Origin: Anaerolineae bacterium
Lineage (GTDB): Bacteria > Chloroflexota > Anaerolineae > Anaerolineales > UBA4823
Length of the DNA stretch: 64,000 nucleotides
Assembly (NCBI GenBank): GCA_003327455.1
Contig: QOQU01000001.1
Span: 124,001-188,000 of the forward strand
Direction of reading: 5' to 3'
The position numbers and the translations under genes were made by a program. Positions within the stretch are counted from its first letter, which is position 1. Each line of letters begins with the position of its first letter. Below are positions 51,755 through 61,160 of the stretch, piece after piece. The notes under the pieces are model-generated. The model saw nothing but the letters and a program-made list of their open reading frames with translations, was not told the DNA's origin and did not search any database.

Positions 51755-52515
51755 TCTTCACTGCGCATGCCGGGGGCGATATATTGAACTCGCCGATAGG
51801 GTTTCACCAATTCCCCAATTTCGTCCTTGAAGATATTGCCGGAAACATGCATCAAGGTATCGCCGAAGTCAATATCAATGCCCATGCTGGCCAGACAGGG
51901 ATAATGATGATGGAGCAGGCCGGCTTTTTCTTGCGCTTCATCGGCTGAAAGCCCTACCAGGCCCTGGGCTACGAATCTGGCGCAACCGCAGGTTGCATCG
52001 CGTTGGACCGCTACATCCACAATCAAACGCGTTTGCGGATCGATGGTGATTTTGAAGGAGGGGCGACCAAAATAGCGGGCAAACTCGGAAATTTGCGGGC
52101 TTTGATAGCTCAGGCGTTGACGGCGTGTCACCCAGTAATCCTGTTCGGTCAGCGAACAAAGTGGCTTTGGCGTTGCACAGGCAACGCCCATTTTCTCCAA
52201 CCAGCCGCGCAATTGGCGCGCCAGGCCGCGCGGCAACCAGGCTTCGTTATCGATAGGAGCAAGCACTGCCCTGGCGTCAGTGCGTCGGGCGAGATCGGGC
52301 AACAACTCAGCCACCCCTTTGACTTCGGCAAACGAGAGAATGAGTTCAACGGGAGGAACTTCGCCAGGGAGAAAATCGGCAGGATCATCAATCACCAGAG
52401 GATAGCTGGTTGGCGCCAGCCAGGTCTCGATTTGCCAGTGTTTGGGGGCATGGGCGCGGATATTTTCAATATGGCGTTGTCCGTATTCGCCGGTGTAGAT
52501 AGCCAGGAGGCGCAT
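51751..52515 (-). CDS. DUF166-like conserved protein
   Basis: A 254-residue protein that I assign tentatively to DUF166, a family known from methanogens and some anaerobes. Features are IYTGEYGQRHIENI at the start, a central LAPIDNEAWLPRGL, and a cysteine-containing C-terminal part (VQRDATCGCARFVAQ, HHHYPCLASM) that may bind a metal or cluster. No function is known to me. It is convergent with mobA, overlapping by four bases. Confidence 0.6.
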   Translation of the reverse strand: MRLLAIYTGEYGQRHIENIRAHAPKHWQIETWLAPTSYPLVIDDPADFLPGEVPPVELILSFAEVKGVAELLPDLARRTDARAVLAPIDNEAWLPRGLARQLRGWLEKMGVACATPKPLCSLTEQDYWVTRRQRLSYQSPQISEFARYFGRPSFKITIDPQTRLIVDVAVQRDATCGCARFVAQGLVGLSADEAQEKAGLLHHHYPCLASMGIDIDFGDTLMHVSGNIFKDEIGELVKPYRRVQYIAPGMRSED

Positions 52516-52647
52516 TTCTTCCTGATTGTACTCGAAATTGGCAGGAATTTTGGCTCAAATCGAGCGGTAATCACCGTGCCAGGCCGATGGATAATTTTGT
52601 CGAAAACCAATCGTTCTCTCCAATGAGTATGTTAACAGACAGCAAAT

Positions 52648-52748
52648 CTCCCACAGGGCGAGGGGAACAGCCCTCACCCCCGTCCCCTCTCCCACAGGGC
52701 GCGGGGAGATGGATTCCCTCTTCCTTAGGGAGAGGGTTAGGGTGAGGG
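52648..52748. repeat. CCCTCACC palindromic element (one partial, one full copy)
   Basis: A right half-unit (CTCCCACAGGGCGAGGGG) is followed by a full copy from CCCTCACC (52671) to GGTGAGGG (52748). The right flank again contains caaaggcgccagg, similar to that after the 3.9-kb copies. It lies between the DUF166-like gene and the diguanylate cyclase gene. Confidence 0.88.
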
Positions 52749-52800
52749 AGTATGACAAAGGCGCCAGGTGTCTCGAGAGGCGCGAGGAGAGAGAGTTTCG

Positions 52801-55800
52801 CTACAACCGTCGGATGGAGTAGAAGCGATAGCGATTACGGCGCTTCTTGGCGCGGTACATGGCAACATCGGCGCAGATCATCAGGTCCTCGCTGTTGTCA
52901 CCATCTCGCGGGTAGAGGCTGATGCCAATACTGGCAGACAAGCGCCACGTGATCCCCGCGTCCACCTCATAGGGCTGAGCAATAACCTCCAGCAGTTTGC
53001 CTGCCACGTTGGCAGCGTCAGCAGCCTGGGCGATATTCTCCAGAATAACACAAAACTCATCACCGCCCATGCGGGCAACGGTATCACTCTGGCGCAGGGC
53101 ACCAATTAATCGCCGGGCAACCTGCTGTAAGACCTGATCCCCTTTGACATGCCCAAAGGTGTCGTTGAGTTCTTTGAAGTGGTCAAGATCGATCAAGAAG
53201 ACTGCCAGTGCGTGTTGCTCTCGGGCTGCCCGTTGCAGCGCGTGTTTCAGGCGGTCGTTTAGAAGATAGCGATTGGGCAAACCGGTCAGTTCATCATGGG
53301 TTGCCATGTATTCCAGAATCTGGCGCGCCTGACGGCGTTCGCTGATATCGCTGCTCAAACCGAGGAAACCGACTGGCTGCCCCTGGGCGTCAGATAAAAG
53401 GCTGACTTTGACCTCCATCCAGCGCGTTGAGCCATCTTTGCAACGATGCTCCAACTCCAGCGTGCGCGACCAGTGAGGTTGTCTGGCGAGGTCGGTAAGG
53501 GAGCGGTTGCGCAATTCCCTGGCGATCGTCTCTTTGGCAAGGCGATAGGAGTCCGGGGTCAGCAGTTCCTTTAGACGCAGGTGCATGGCTTCGGCGACGC
53601 TGTAACCCGTCAGGTGAGTCACCGAAGGGCTGATATACGTGTAATTGAGCTCCAGATCGGTCGTCCAGATCACATCGCTGACGTTTTCTGCCAGGAGACG
53701 ATAGCGCGCTTCACTCTGGCGTAGGGCTGCTTCGGCTTCCTGGCGCACAAAGAGGCTGGCAAACTGATCGGCGAGGATGTGCAACAGATAAATTTCATCC
53801 TCTTTCCACTCCCGTTTTTGTTTGACCGAGTCGAAGCCCACAAATCCATAGAGCTCGCCGTTGGCGCGCACCGGCATCACCAGCAGGGATTGTATGGCCT
53901 GGGCTTCTAAAATGGCTTTCACCCCGCTCCACTCTCCGCTCAACTCCTCCACCGCCGGAATCAGAATGTAAGGATCCTTGCGCAAGCTCTCCACCCAGAC
54001 CGGGATGCTGTCGTTAGGGATGTTCTGCGAGTTCTCTTTCTCAGCGCTCACTCCCTCCGCCACCCACTCGTGCGTATTCGACATGCTCTGCGCCTGCCAG
54101 TCGAAGACGAACAGGTAGGCTCGATCCACGCCCAGAAAGCTGCCCACTTCGCCCAGAAGGCGTTCAATGACGGTCTGGTCGTGTAAAGTTGTGCCCTGGA
54201 TAAACGTATGGGCAATGGAGAGCAAGAGATCGCGAAAATTTTGCAACCACAGTTGTTCTTCTTCCAAATGTCGCCGCTGGCGCAGGTCGGTGACCACCGC
54301 AATCGCGCCAATGATCTCGTCTGCCAGCCAGCGCGGCGTAGCCGTGACCAACACCGGCACCAACGAACCATCTTTATGGATCAGAATATTCTCATAGCTG
54401 GTGCTTTTGCCGTTGAGCCGATTCCTCCATTGGGTGTCCAGCACAATCTTGTGGGATGGAATGGCAATATCGAGCGGCGTTTTGCCTACCAACTCTTCGG
54501 GCGTATAGCCGAGCATCTCTGCAAAGGCACGGTTGACATAGACAAAGCGCCGCTCTCTGTCCACCACGGTAATGCCGGTATCTACGGCATTCATGATCTG
54601 CAGGATAAACTCGCGCTCCGCCTGCAACTCGGCGGTGCGCTCGGCAACCCGTAGCTCAAGCAGAGATTGCTCGAGTTCCAGATCGATCACCAGGCGCGCG
54701 TTGACGATGCCCAGGGCAAGCCGCGCGGCGATTTCTACCGCAAAGGTCAAATCCTGTTTCGTAAACGCTTTTTCCGCTTTGTGGCGCGCCAGGAGCATCC
54801 AGCCGCGTCTTTGGGCGCCCTCCGAAAGGGGCAGAATCATCAAAGCGGTGATGTCCACCAGTTCGGTGACCCTTTGCAAGGGTGTAGCATGGATGAGCGG
54901 TGCCAAATCTTCCAGCCTGTTGAAGAAGAGCGGCTCAGCGCTTTGCAGAGCTTCCTGCCAGGCAGTCTGCCCGCTAAAAATCTGGTCGGGTTCGAAGGCA
55001 TCTTTGAGGAGCGAGAGCATCAAAGGATCGGGGTGAGCCAGTGCGGCCAGATTCAGCGTTTGCTTTTCCTCATCCAGCAGGAGAATCCCAACGGTAGCCT
55101 GCAGGCTCTCGGCGGTTTGGCGGGCAACCGTTTCCAGGAGGGTGGAGAGGTTGTGCTGGCAGGCAACAATTTGTTGGGAGATTTGTGCCAGGCATTCGGC
55201 GCGGCGGCTCGCCTGGCGCAGGGCTTCTTCCTGCCACTGGCGGTGCAGGGCAAGGGCGTAGAGGTCGGCGATTCGTTCCAGCGCCTCGGCCTGGGCTGGA
55301 CGATAGGGTTCGGCAGCATTGGCAACGGCGATTGTCCCCACCAGGCGTTCATTGATCCTGGCAGGGGCGATCAGAAGGCGTTCGATGGGATGATGGTCAT
55401 CCGGGAAGGGATGCTCGCTCAAATTTTCGGCAAGTTCATTGAATATAACCGCTTTGCCTCCTCGCCCTATCCATTCCCAGAAACGTCTCAGAGTGTCCAT
55501 GGAAGTGGAATGAAATTCGAAGACCCCTTGCTGCGGCTCTGAGCGCACCATCATCCCGCTAAATTCGCATTCGTCGGATGGATTCAGGTAGCCAATGAAC
55601 CCCAATGGACTTTGGGTGAGCAGTTGAGCCTCACGCAGGGCGATTTCAGAGAGTTTTTGGAGATCGAAGGCGGAAAGCAGATTCTTAGAAAGCTCGGCAA
55701 GCACCGTCCGCAAATGCAATTCGGCCGCCAGGGCTTGTTCGAGTTGACGGCGGGGAGTAATGTCGTGGACAAAAGCAAGGGTAGCCGTCTCGCCGTTCCA

Positions 55801-56217
55801 CTGGATGATGGAGACCCCCATCTCGACTGGCAGATGGGTGCCATCGCGGCGGACAAGCTGGAGTTCATAGCGCTCCGGCACGTTCTCACCGCGCCGGCGG
55901 GCTTGCCACCGTTCGACCACGAGGCCGACATCATAAGGATGGATGAAGTTCGTAAAATGCTTTTGCAATAACTCCTCGCGGCGATAGCCCAACAGACTGG
56001 CGGCGCGAGCGTTGACGTAGTCGAACGTCCCTTCGCGGTTGACGACAAAGATCGCCTCGATGGCGTTTTCGGCTAAAGCGCGAAAATTCGCTTCACTTCC
56101 TCCCCCTGATCGAAGGCTGTTGAATTTCGCTTCGCCTGGTGTCGTCGGGGGAGCTTCTGCATCTGCTGCACCTTCGTGCATTGGTTCATTTGAAGATCCC
56201 ACCTCGAGATTTACCAC
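52801..56217 (-). CDS. Multi-sensor PAS/GAF diguanylate cyclase
   Basis: A 1138-residue soluble protein that should make cyclic di-GMP. In order: PAS (about 40-160), GAF (about 170-330), GAF (about 350-520), PAS (about 545-670), GAF (about 690-850), PAS (about 860-980) and GGDEF (about 985-1138). The active-site RMGGDEF is intact, and RQSD five residues before it is the inhibitory I-site (RxxD), so product feedback is expected. There is no EAL domain. It is a single-gene unit. Confidence 0.93.
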   Translation of the reverse strand: MVNLEVGSSNEPMHEGAADAEAPPTTPGEAKFNSLRSGGGSEANFRALAENAIEAIFVVNREGTFDYVNARAASLLGYRREELLQKHFTNFIHPYDVGLVVERWQARRRGENVPERYELQLVRRDGTHLPVEMGVSIIQWNGETATLAFVHDITPRRQLEQALAAELHLRTVLAELSKNLLSAFDLQKLSEIALREAQLLTQSPLGFIGYLNPSDECEFSGMMVRSEPQQGVFEFHSTSMDTLRRFWEWIGRGGKAVIFNELAENLSEHPFPDDHHPIERLLIAPARINERLVGTIAVANAAEPYRPAQAEALERIADLYALALHRQWQEEALRQASRRAECLAQISQQIVACQHNLSTLLETVARQTAESLQATVGILLLDEEKQTLNLAALAHPDPLMLSLLKDAFEPDQIFSGQTAWQEALQSAEPLFFNRLEDLAPLIHATPLQRVTELVDITALMILPLSEGAQRRGWMLLARHKAEKAFTKQDLTFAVEIAARLALGIVNARLVIDLELEQSLLELRVAERTAELQAEREFILQIMNAVDTGITVVDRERRFVYVNRAFAEMLGYTPEELVGKTPLDIAIPSHKIVLDTQWRNRLNGKSTSYENILIHKDGSLVPVLVTATPRWLADEIIGAIAVVTDLRQRRHLEEEQLWLQNFRDLLLSIAHTFIQGTTLHDQTVIERLLGEVGSFLGVDRAYLFVFDWQAQSMSNTHEWVAEGVSAEKENSQNIPNDSIPVWVESLRKDPYILIPAVEELSGEWSGVKAILEAQAIQSLLVMPVRANGELYGFVGFDSVKQKREWKEDEIYLLHILADQFASLFVRQEAEAALRQSEARYRLLAENVSDVIWTTDLELNYTYISPSVTHLTGYSVAEAMHLRLKELLTPDSYRLAKETIARELRNRSLTDLARQPHWSRTLELEHRCKDGSTRWMEVKVSLLSDAQGQPVGFLGLSSDISERRQARQILEYMATHDELTGLPNRYLLNDRLKHALQRAAREQHALAVFLIDLDHFKELNDTFGHVKGDQVLQQVARRLIGALRQSDTVARMGGDEFCVILENIAQAADAANVAGKLLEVIAQPYEVDAGITWRLSASIGISLYPRDGDNSEDLMICADVAMYRAKKRRNRYRFYSIRRL

Positions 56218-56309
56218 ATACCTTTCCTTATCAACCTGTTTTCTATATTATTAAAACCAAGAAAATCGTAAATGTCAACTGAATACAATAATTTTTACCT
56301 TAATTTGCC

Positions 56310-56338
56310 TGGACAAAAAAGCCATCTTCGGGTAAAAT
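56310..56338 (+). promoter_or_regulatory. Promoter of rpsT
   Basis: TGGACA (56310-56315), 17 bases, TAAAAT (56333-56338). The predicted start is near 56345, giving a leader of about 36 bases before the TTG start codon. Confidence 0.7.
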
Positions 56339-56380
56339 TGCACTTTGCACCATAAGAAAGTATTTCGTTGGAGGCTACGG

Positions 56381-56659
56381 TTGGCAAACATTAAGTCACA
56401 AATCAAACGCATTCGGCAGAACGAAAAGCGACGCCTGCGCAACCGCTATTTCAAAGGTCGAGCGCGCACTTTTGTCAAGAAAGCACGGCTGAGCATTCAG
56501 AAAGGCTCCCTGGAAGAGGCCATTGAAGCAACCCGTCTGGCGGTTAGCGCTCTGGATAAAGCGGCTGAAAAAGGTATTCTCCACAAGAACAACGCTGCCC
56601 GGCGCAAGAGCCGCCTGATGAAGCGTCTGGCTGCCCTGCAAAAGCAAGCCGCAGCATAA
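56381..56659 (+). CDS. rpsT: 30S ribosomal protein S20
   Basis: A 92-residue S20 that starts with TTG: the family start (M)ANIKSQIKRIRQNEKRRLRN begins exactly at 56381, with GGAGG about seven bases upstream. The E. coli rpsT also begins with UUG, where the weak start codon takes part in autogenous control. The remainder (KKARLSIQKGSLEEAIEATRLAVSALDKAAEKGILHKNNAARRKSRLMKRL) is regular, seen here as separate segments. A longer upstream frame from 56345 is not real. Confidence 0.96.
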   Translation: MANIKSQIKRIRQNEKRRLRNRYFKGRARTFVKKARLSIQKGSLEEAIEATRLAVSALDKAAEKGILHKNNAARRKSRLMKRLAALQKQAAA

Positions 56660-56691
56660 ACTTCCGCAACCACTTTTTTCTGCATTTTCCA

Positions 56692-56720
56692 AGCGGGTGC
56701 CTGATCGCTCCCGCTTTTTT
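56692..56720 (+). terminator. Rho-independent terminator after rpsT
   Basis: AGCGGGTGC (56692-56700) and GCTCCCGCT (56707-56715) pair with one mismatch, followed by TTTTTT. Confidence 0.88.
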
Positions 56721-56908
56721 GTGTGATAAACGCGGGTGAATGAGGTTTAAGAAATCATTTCCGGAATTCTTTTCTTTGTGGAATACCTTCAAGCGGCGAG
56801 GGAAAAGCGCCGGTAAAAGGAGTTAAGCGCGCGTTATCCAGCCGCTGGGGCTCAAGCCCCTGCTCAGTTCATGATTTAATCGCTGCGTCCTCGCTCCAAT
56901 TGCTAAGG

Positions 56909-56983
56909 TATAATTTACGCCGGGAAGGAATTGCTATGGCTGTCCTATCCGATCCGATTTGCTCAGGTTGTAGAGATGTTTAA
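56909..56983 (+). promoter_or_regulatory. Promoter -10 box and short upstream ORF before argS
   Basis: A TATAAT (56909-56914) is followed by GGGAAGGA and a 15-codon frame from ATG 56936 (MAVLSDPICSGCRDV) to TAA 56983. The frame overlaps the argS start (56976) by eight bases. The good ribosome site serves the short frame, and argS itself lacks one, so argS translation is probably coupled. One Arg codon (AGA, the third before the stop) is present. Confidence 0.5.
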
Positions 56984-58754
56984 CCAGGAACAAGCGCAGA
57001 TCACGCAGACGATTGTCGCCATTTTATCTCAGCACCAGATTCCGGTCGGAAGCATCGAATGGAACCCCATTCCTTTCGCCGGCAAATGGGGTATTTCAAC
57101 TTCCTTCTTCCAGATCGCTGCCCAGTGGGCGCGCCAGCAACGCGCCGGTGGCCAATCCCCGCTGCCCGTGCCTCAACTGGCGGCTCAGATCGCAACTCTG
57201 GTAAGCGAAGCGCTCCACTTACCAGGCGGCTTTCAACGCATCGAGGCAGTGAATGGTTATCTGAATCTCTACTTCGATCCGTTGGAATTTACCCGCCGCG
57301 TGGTCGACGCGGTTCTGGCACAGGGGGAGCGCTTTGGCTGGGGGGAAGCCAAGGGCAAGCGCATCCTGGTGGAGTTTTCGCAACCCAATACGCATAAGGC
57401 TTTCCATGTCGGGCATTTGCGCAACGTGGTGCTGGGTGATGCCCTATGTAATATTCTGGAAGCAGCCGGCTATGAAGTCATCCGTGCCAACTATATCAAC
57501 GATACCGGTCTGCACGTGATCAAGTGGCTGTGGAACTACCAAAAATTCCATGCTGGCGAGGAACCCGGCGAGGATAAAACCCGCTGGATGGGCGACCTGT
57601 ATGCCGAGGCCAACAAACGACTGGAAGAGCATCCCGAACTGGAAAGCGAAGTGCGGCAACTCTATGCCCGCTGGGATCGCCGTGACCCGGAAGTGATGGC
57701 GCTCTGGCAAAAGACCCGCCAATGGTCGTTAGAAGGTTTCGACCAGATTTATGACCTGCTGGGCGTGCGCTTTGACCACGTTTTTTACGACCATGAACTG
57801 GAAAAACCCGGTCAGGAACTGGTTGAAGAGCTCATCCGCAAAGGGATTGCGGTCGATGAGCGTCCCGATGGCCCGGTGATTGTGCGCATTGACGACCTGT
57901 TGGGATTGAAAAAAGAAACCTACCGGGTTCTGGTGGTTTTGCGCTCCGATGGGACGTCTCTGTACGCCACCAAAGATCTGCCGCTGGCGATCAAGAAGTT
58001 CGAGATGTTCAATCCCGATTTATCGGTTTATGTTATCGATGTGCGCCAGTCACTCTATTTACAACAAATCTACAAGACTCTGGCGCTCATGGGACACGCT
58101 GATTGGGCAGAGCGCTGTTATCACTTTAGCTATGAGATCGTCAATCTGCCCGGAAATGTCACCATTGCCTCCCGCGAAGGGACAGTTGTGCTGCTGGAGG
58201 ATCTGGTCCGCGAAGCACGCCAGCGCGCCTTGGAAGTGGTGCGCGAGAAGAATCCCTCTCTCTCTCCAACCGAGATGGAGGAAGTGGCGCGGGCAGTTGC
58301 TTTGGGCTCGATTAAATATCCCATGTTAGCCCGTGAGGCGACCAAGATCGTCACTTTCGATTGGAAAACGGCGTTGGACTTCAACGGGCAGGCTGCGCCG
58401 TATATTCAATATGCGCATGTGCGGGCAAATTCCATCCTGCGCAAAATGGAAACTCCCTTACCGCCTTCGATTTTGCCCACCCATGAACTGCACCCGACCG
58501 AGATTCAATTGATCGACTGGATTTCGCGCATTCCAGGCGAGGTGCAACGAGCAGCACAGGAAATGCGTCCCTTATATCTGACCAACTTAGCGTATGAACT
58601 GGCGCGCGCTTTCAACGATTTTTACGCCGAGTGCCAGGTGCTGAAAGCCGATGCGGCAACGCGGGCAGCCCGCTTACGGCTGGTGGCAGCTGCCAAACAG
58701 GCGATGGCTAATTTGCTGCGCATGCTGGGGATTATCCCCCCAGAAGTCATGTAA
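56976..58754 (+). CDS. argS: Arginyl-tRNA synthetase
   Basis: A 592-residue class I synthetase that charges tRNA-Arg. Landmarks are EFSQPNTHKAFHVGHLRN (the HIGH signature as HVGH), the Asp-Thr-Gly segment NYINDTGLHVIKWLW, the DLPLAIKKFEMF and VIDVRQSLYLQQIY stretches, and the C-terminal DALRVYLL-type helical domain (YLTNLAYELARAFNDFYAECQVL). An N-terminal Add-1 domain occupies about 1-100. KMSKS is replaced by a variant (ASREGTVVLLEDLV), as in many ArgS. Start at ATG 56976 gives the usual MFNQEQ opening; a TTG at 56931 would be crowded by the ribosome site. Confidence 0.95.
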   Translation: MFNQEQAQITQTIVAILSQHQIPVGSIEWNPIPFAGKWGISTSFFQIAAQWARQQRAGGQSPLPVPQLAAQIATLVSEALHLPGGFQRIEAVNGYLNLYFDPLEFTRRVVDAVLAQGERFGWGEAKGKRILVEFSQPNTHKAFHVGHLRNVVLGDALCNILEAAGYEVIRANYINDTGLHVIKWLWNYQKFHAGEEPGEDKTRWMGDLYAEANKRLEEHPELESEVRQLYARWDRRDPEVMALWQKTRQWSLEGFDQIYDLLGVRFDHVFYDHELEKPGQELVEELIRKGIAVDERPDGPVIVRIDDLLGLKKETYRVLVVLRSDGTSLYATKDLPLAIKKFEMFNPDLSVYVIDVRQSLYLQQIYKTLALMGHADWAERCYHFSYEIVNLPGNVTIASREGTVVLLEDLVREARQRALEVVREKNPSLSPTEMEEVARAVALGSIKYPMLAREATKIVTFDWKTALDFNGQAAPYIQYAHVRANSILRKMETPLPPSILPTHELHPTEIQLIDWISRIPGEVQRAAQEMRPLYLTNLAYELARAFNDFYAECQVLKADAATRAARLRLVAAAKQAMANLLRMLGIIPPEVM

Positions 58755-58785
58755 AAACCTTATCTCGACAAAAGGAGCTATGCCA

Positions 58786-60105
58786 ATGAGTATTCCTCGC
58801 ATCTTGATTATGGGGGCGGCTGGGCGTGATTTTCACAACTTCAATGTCTTCTATCGCGATAACCCGGATGTCGAAGTTGTTGCCTTTACCGCTACCCAGA
58901 TTCCCAACATAGAGGGGCGCCTCTATCCGCCTGAGTTAGCCGGGGCAAGATATCCGCAGGGTATCCCCATTTACCCCGAGTCCGATCTGGTCGAACTGAT
59001 TCGAGAAAAACAGGTGGATCAGGTGGTCTTCGCCTACTCGGATGTTCCTCACGAATATGTGATGCACAAGGCTTCTCAGGTTTTGGCGGCTGGGGCAGAT
59101 TTTGCTCTCCTGGGCACCCGGCACACCCAATTGAAATCGAGCAAACCGGTCGTTGCCGTTTGTGCTGTGCGCACCGGCAGCGGCAAAAGCCAGACGACCC
59201 GCCGAGTCTCTAAAATTTTGCGTCAGATGGGGTATCGGGTAGCTGCAATCCGCCATCCCATGCCTTATGGGGACTTGGTAAAGCAGACCGTACAACGCTT
59301 TGCCGATTACAGCGATCTGGATAAACACCAATGCACCATCGAAGAGCGCGAGGAATATGAGCCTCATCTGGATAACGGCTTGATCGTCTACGCTGGCGTG
59401 GACTATGAACGCATCCTGCGTCAGGCGGAACAGGAAGTGGATATCATCCTGTGGGATGGAGGCAACAATGATCTGCCCTTCTATAAACCTGACCTGCATA
59501 TTGTCGTTGCCGATCCCCATCGCCCAGGGCATGAAAGGACTTACCATCCCGGCGAAGCCAATGCGCGTGCGGCGGATGTCTTTGTGATCAACAAAGTGGA
59601 TACCGCTGACCCCCAGGCTGTGATTCAGGTGCGCAACAGCTTAAGGGAACTGAACCCCAATGCCATCGTCATCGAGGCGGCTTCGCCGCTCTTTGTGGAG
59701 GATCCATCTGCCATTCGCGGCAAGCGTGTCCTGGTCATTGAAGACGGACCAACACTGACGCATGGCGAAATGGCTTACGGGGCGGGTTGGGTGGCAGCCC
59801 AACGCTTTGGGGCGGCTGAAATTGTCGATCCGCGCCCTTATGCGGTGGGTTCTATCAAGGCAACCTTCGAAAAGTATCCGACCACCGGCGCGGTTCTCCC
59901 CGCCATGGGGTACGGGGAACAGCAAACGCGCGAACTCGAAGAAACCATCCGCCGCGCCGATGTAGACCTGGTGATCGTTGGCACCCCGATTGATTTAAGC
60001 CGCGTGCTTCACCTGGACAAACCCTACCAGCGCGTCCGCTACGAATTGCAAGAGATCGGTCAGCCCACCCTGGAGGATATATTGAAGGCGAAATTCGGGA
60101 AATGA
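58786..60105 (+). CDS. Cyclic 2,3-diphosphoglycerate synthetase-like P-loop protein
   Basis: A 439-residue protein with a Rossmann-like N-terminal domain (MSIPRILIMGAAGRDFHNFN) and a P-loop domain with AVRTGSGKSQTT at residues 127-138. The arrangement, including DIILWDGGNNDLPFYKPDLHIVVADPHRPG and VFVINKVDTADP, matches the family annotated as cyclic 2,3-diphosphoglycerate synthetase, which in methanogens closes 2,3-BPG to the cyclic form. Bacterial members have not been shown to make it, as far as I know. ATG at 58786 lies eight bases after AAAGGAG. It follows argS by 31 bases and is probably in one unit with it. Confidence 0.78.
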   Translation: MSIPRILIMGAAGRDFHNFNVFYRDNPDVEVVAFTATQIPNIEGRLYPPELAGARYPQGIPIYPESDLVELIREKQVDQVVFAYSDVPHEYVMHKASQVLAAGADFALLGTRHTQLKSSKPVVAVCAVRTGSGKSQTTRRVSKILRQMGYRVAAIRHPMPYGDLVKQTVQRFADYSDLDKHQCTIEEREEYEPHLDNGLIVYAGVDYERILRQAEQEVDIILWDGGNNDLPFYKPDLHIVVADPHRPGHERTYHPGEANARAADVFVINKVDTADPQAVIQVRNSLRELNPNAIVIEAASPLFVEDPSAIRGKRVLVIEDGPTLTHGEMAYGAGWVAAQRFGAAEIVDPRPYAVGSIKATFEKYPTTGAVLPAMGYGEQQTRELEETIRRADVDLVIVGTPIDLSRVLHLDKPYQRVRYELQEIGQPTLEDILKAKFGK

Positions 60106-60116
60106 TCCTGCCGCTC

Positions 60117-60166
60117 GGGCAGACGGAGGCACACAGGTCTTTGCATGCCTACGTCTGCCCTTTAAT
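60117..60166 (+). terminator. Rho-independent terminator
   Basis: GGGCAGACG (60117-60125) pairs perfectly with CGTCTGCCC (60152-60160), with inner GGCA/TGCC pairing, then TTTAATT. It ends the argS unit. Confidence 0.8.
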
Positions 60167-60248
60167 TCCAATATTTCGCTAAACAATGCCACCTGTTCGA
60201 GGATGATATTGGTATTGGTTGTGCCTTATGGAATTCCGAAGAAAACCC

Positions 60249-60902
60249 CTACACATCCAGGCGGTAGCCTACGCCACGCAGGGTTTTCAGATATTGAGGG
60301 TGTTTGGGATCGATCTCAATGGCTTTGCGCAACCAGTTGATATGAACATCCAGCGTGCGGGTATCCTCGATATACTCGGTATCCCAAACCTCCCGGAATA
60401 ACACGGAACGCTCCACTACTCTGCCGGCGTTGAGCAGCAGGAGTCTCAAGATTTTGGTCAGCCGGGGGGTCAGACGGGTTTCTCGCCCATGGCAGCGCAC
60501 CCGCCTCAATTCCAGATCTAAACGGATGGGTCCACGATGGATGACTTTTTGCCCTTCGGAGGGCAGCAAAGGCTTGATGCGATTGAGAAGTTTGCGAATC
60601 GTGAAGGGGAGAGTCAGAACAACCGTCGCACAGGCTTCTTCAGGTTTGAATTTTCCATTTGAGATTAAGAGGATCGGCACGCCGTTGGATTTTTCGCGCA
60701 GGGAGCGGCAAATCCGTTTGCCGCTCGAACGCAAAGAGACGGCGTCCACGATGATAATATCGGGGTCAAGGGTATCCAGCATTTGCAAGGCTGAGTTACC
60801 GCTATCGACAACACAGATGTCATAGCCGCGCTCTTGCAATTGATCAATAAAGCCCTGCCTGGGCGCACGTTTCCCTTCAATCCAGAGAATGATTCCCTGC
60901 AT
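60249..60902 (-). CDS. OmpR-family response regulator with atypical receiver
   Basis: A 217-residue DNA-binding regulator. The receiver (1-115) keeps the acceptor D53 (IIIVDAVSL) but has only one acid (E9) in place of the pair and lacks the usual Lys (VLTLPFTIRKL), so phosphorylation may be weak or absent. The C-terminal winged helix (about 120-217) is regular: RLTPRLTKILRLLLLNAGRVVERSVLFREVW, then DVHINWLRKAIE and YLKTLRGVGYRLDV. It has its own promoter (TTGTTT at 60992-60997, 17 bases, TATAAT at 60969-60974 on the minus strand). No kinase is adjacent. Confidence 0.9.
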   Translation of the reverse strand: MQGIILWIEGKRAPRQGFIDQLQERGYDICVVDSGNSALQMLDTLDPDIIIVDAVSLRSSGKRICRSLREKSNGVPILLISNGKFKPEEACATVVLTLPFTIRKLLNRIKPLLPSEGQKVIHRGPIRLDLELRRVRCHGRETRLTPRLTKILRLLLLNAGRVVERSVLFREVWDTEYIEDTRTLDVHINWLRKAIEIDPKHPQYLKTLRGVGYRLDV

Positions 60903-60968
60903 TCGCCTCTCCCGTGATTAAATAAAAAAGCCCCATCAATGTGCAGTTTGGGTTCGCCTTGCGTGTGG

Positions 60969-60997
60969 ATTATACCCGCAATCTTAAAAAAAAACAA
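60969..60997 (-). promoter_or_regulatory. Promoter of the OmpR-family regulator
   Basis: Minus-strand TTGTTT (60992-60997), 17 bases, perfect TATAAT (60969-60974). Confidence 0.65.
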
Positions 60998-61106
60998 CCG
61001 TAATTCCTTAAGGTTTTAATTAAGTTCACCTGTCGCAGGATGAGAAAGCTCTGCTCAGCCAGTTGTTCCTGGGTGCAGCCGTTTGTCTGGCAGACGATCA
61101 TCTTGC

Positions 61107-61136
61107 TTGACTCCCTTCGCTCGTCAGCGCGATAAT
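61107..61136 (+). promoter_or_regulatory. Promoter of small secreted protein gene
   Basis: TTGACT (61107-61112), 18 bases, GATAAT (61131-61136), 24 bases before the start codon, with AGGAGG in between. Confidence 0.7.
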
Positions 61137-61160
61137 ATAAAAAATTCCCAGGAGGTCAGG

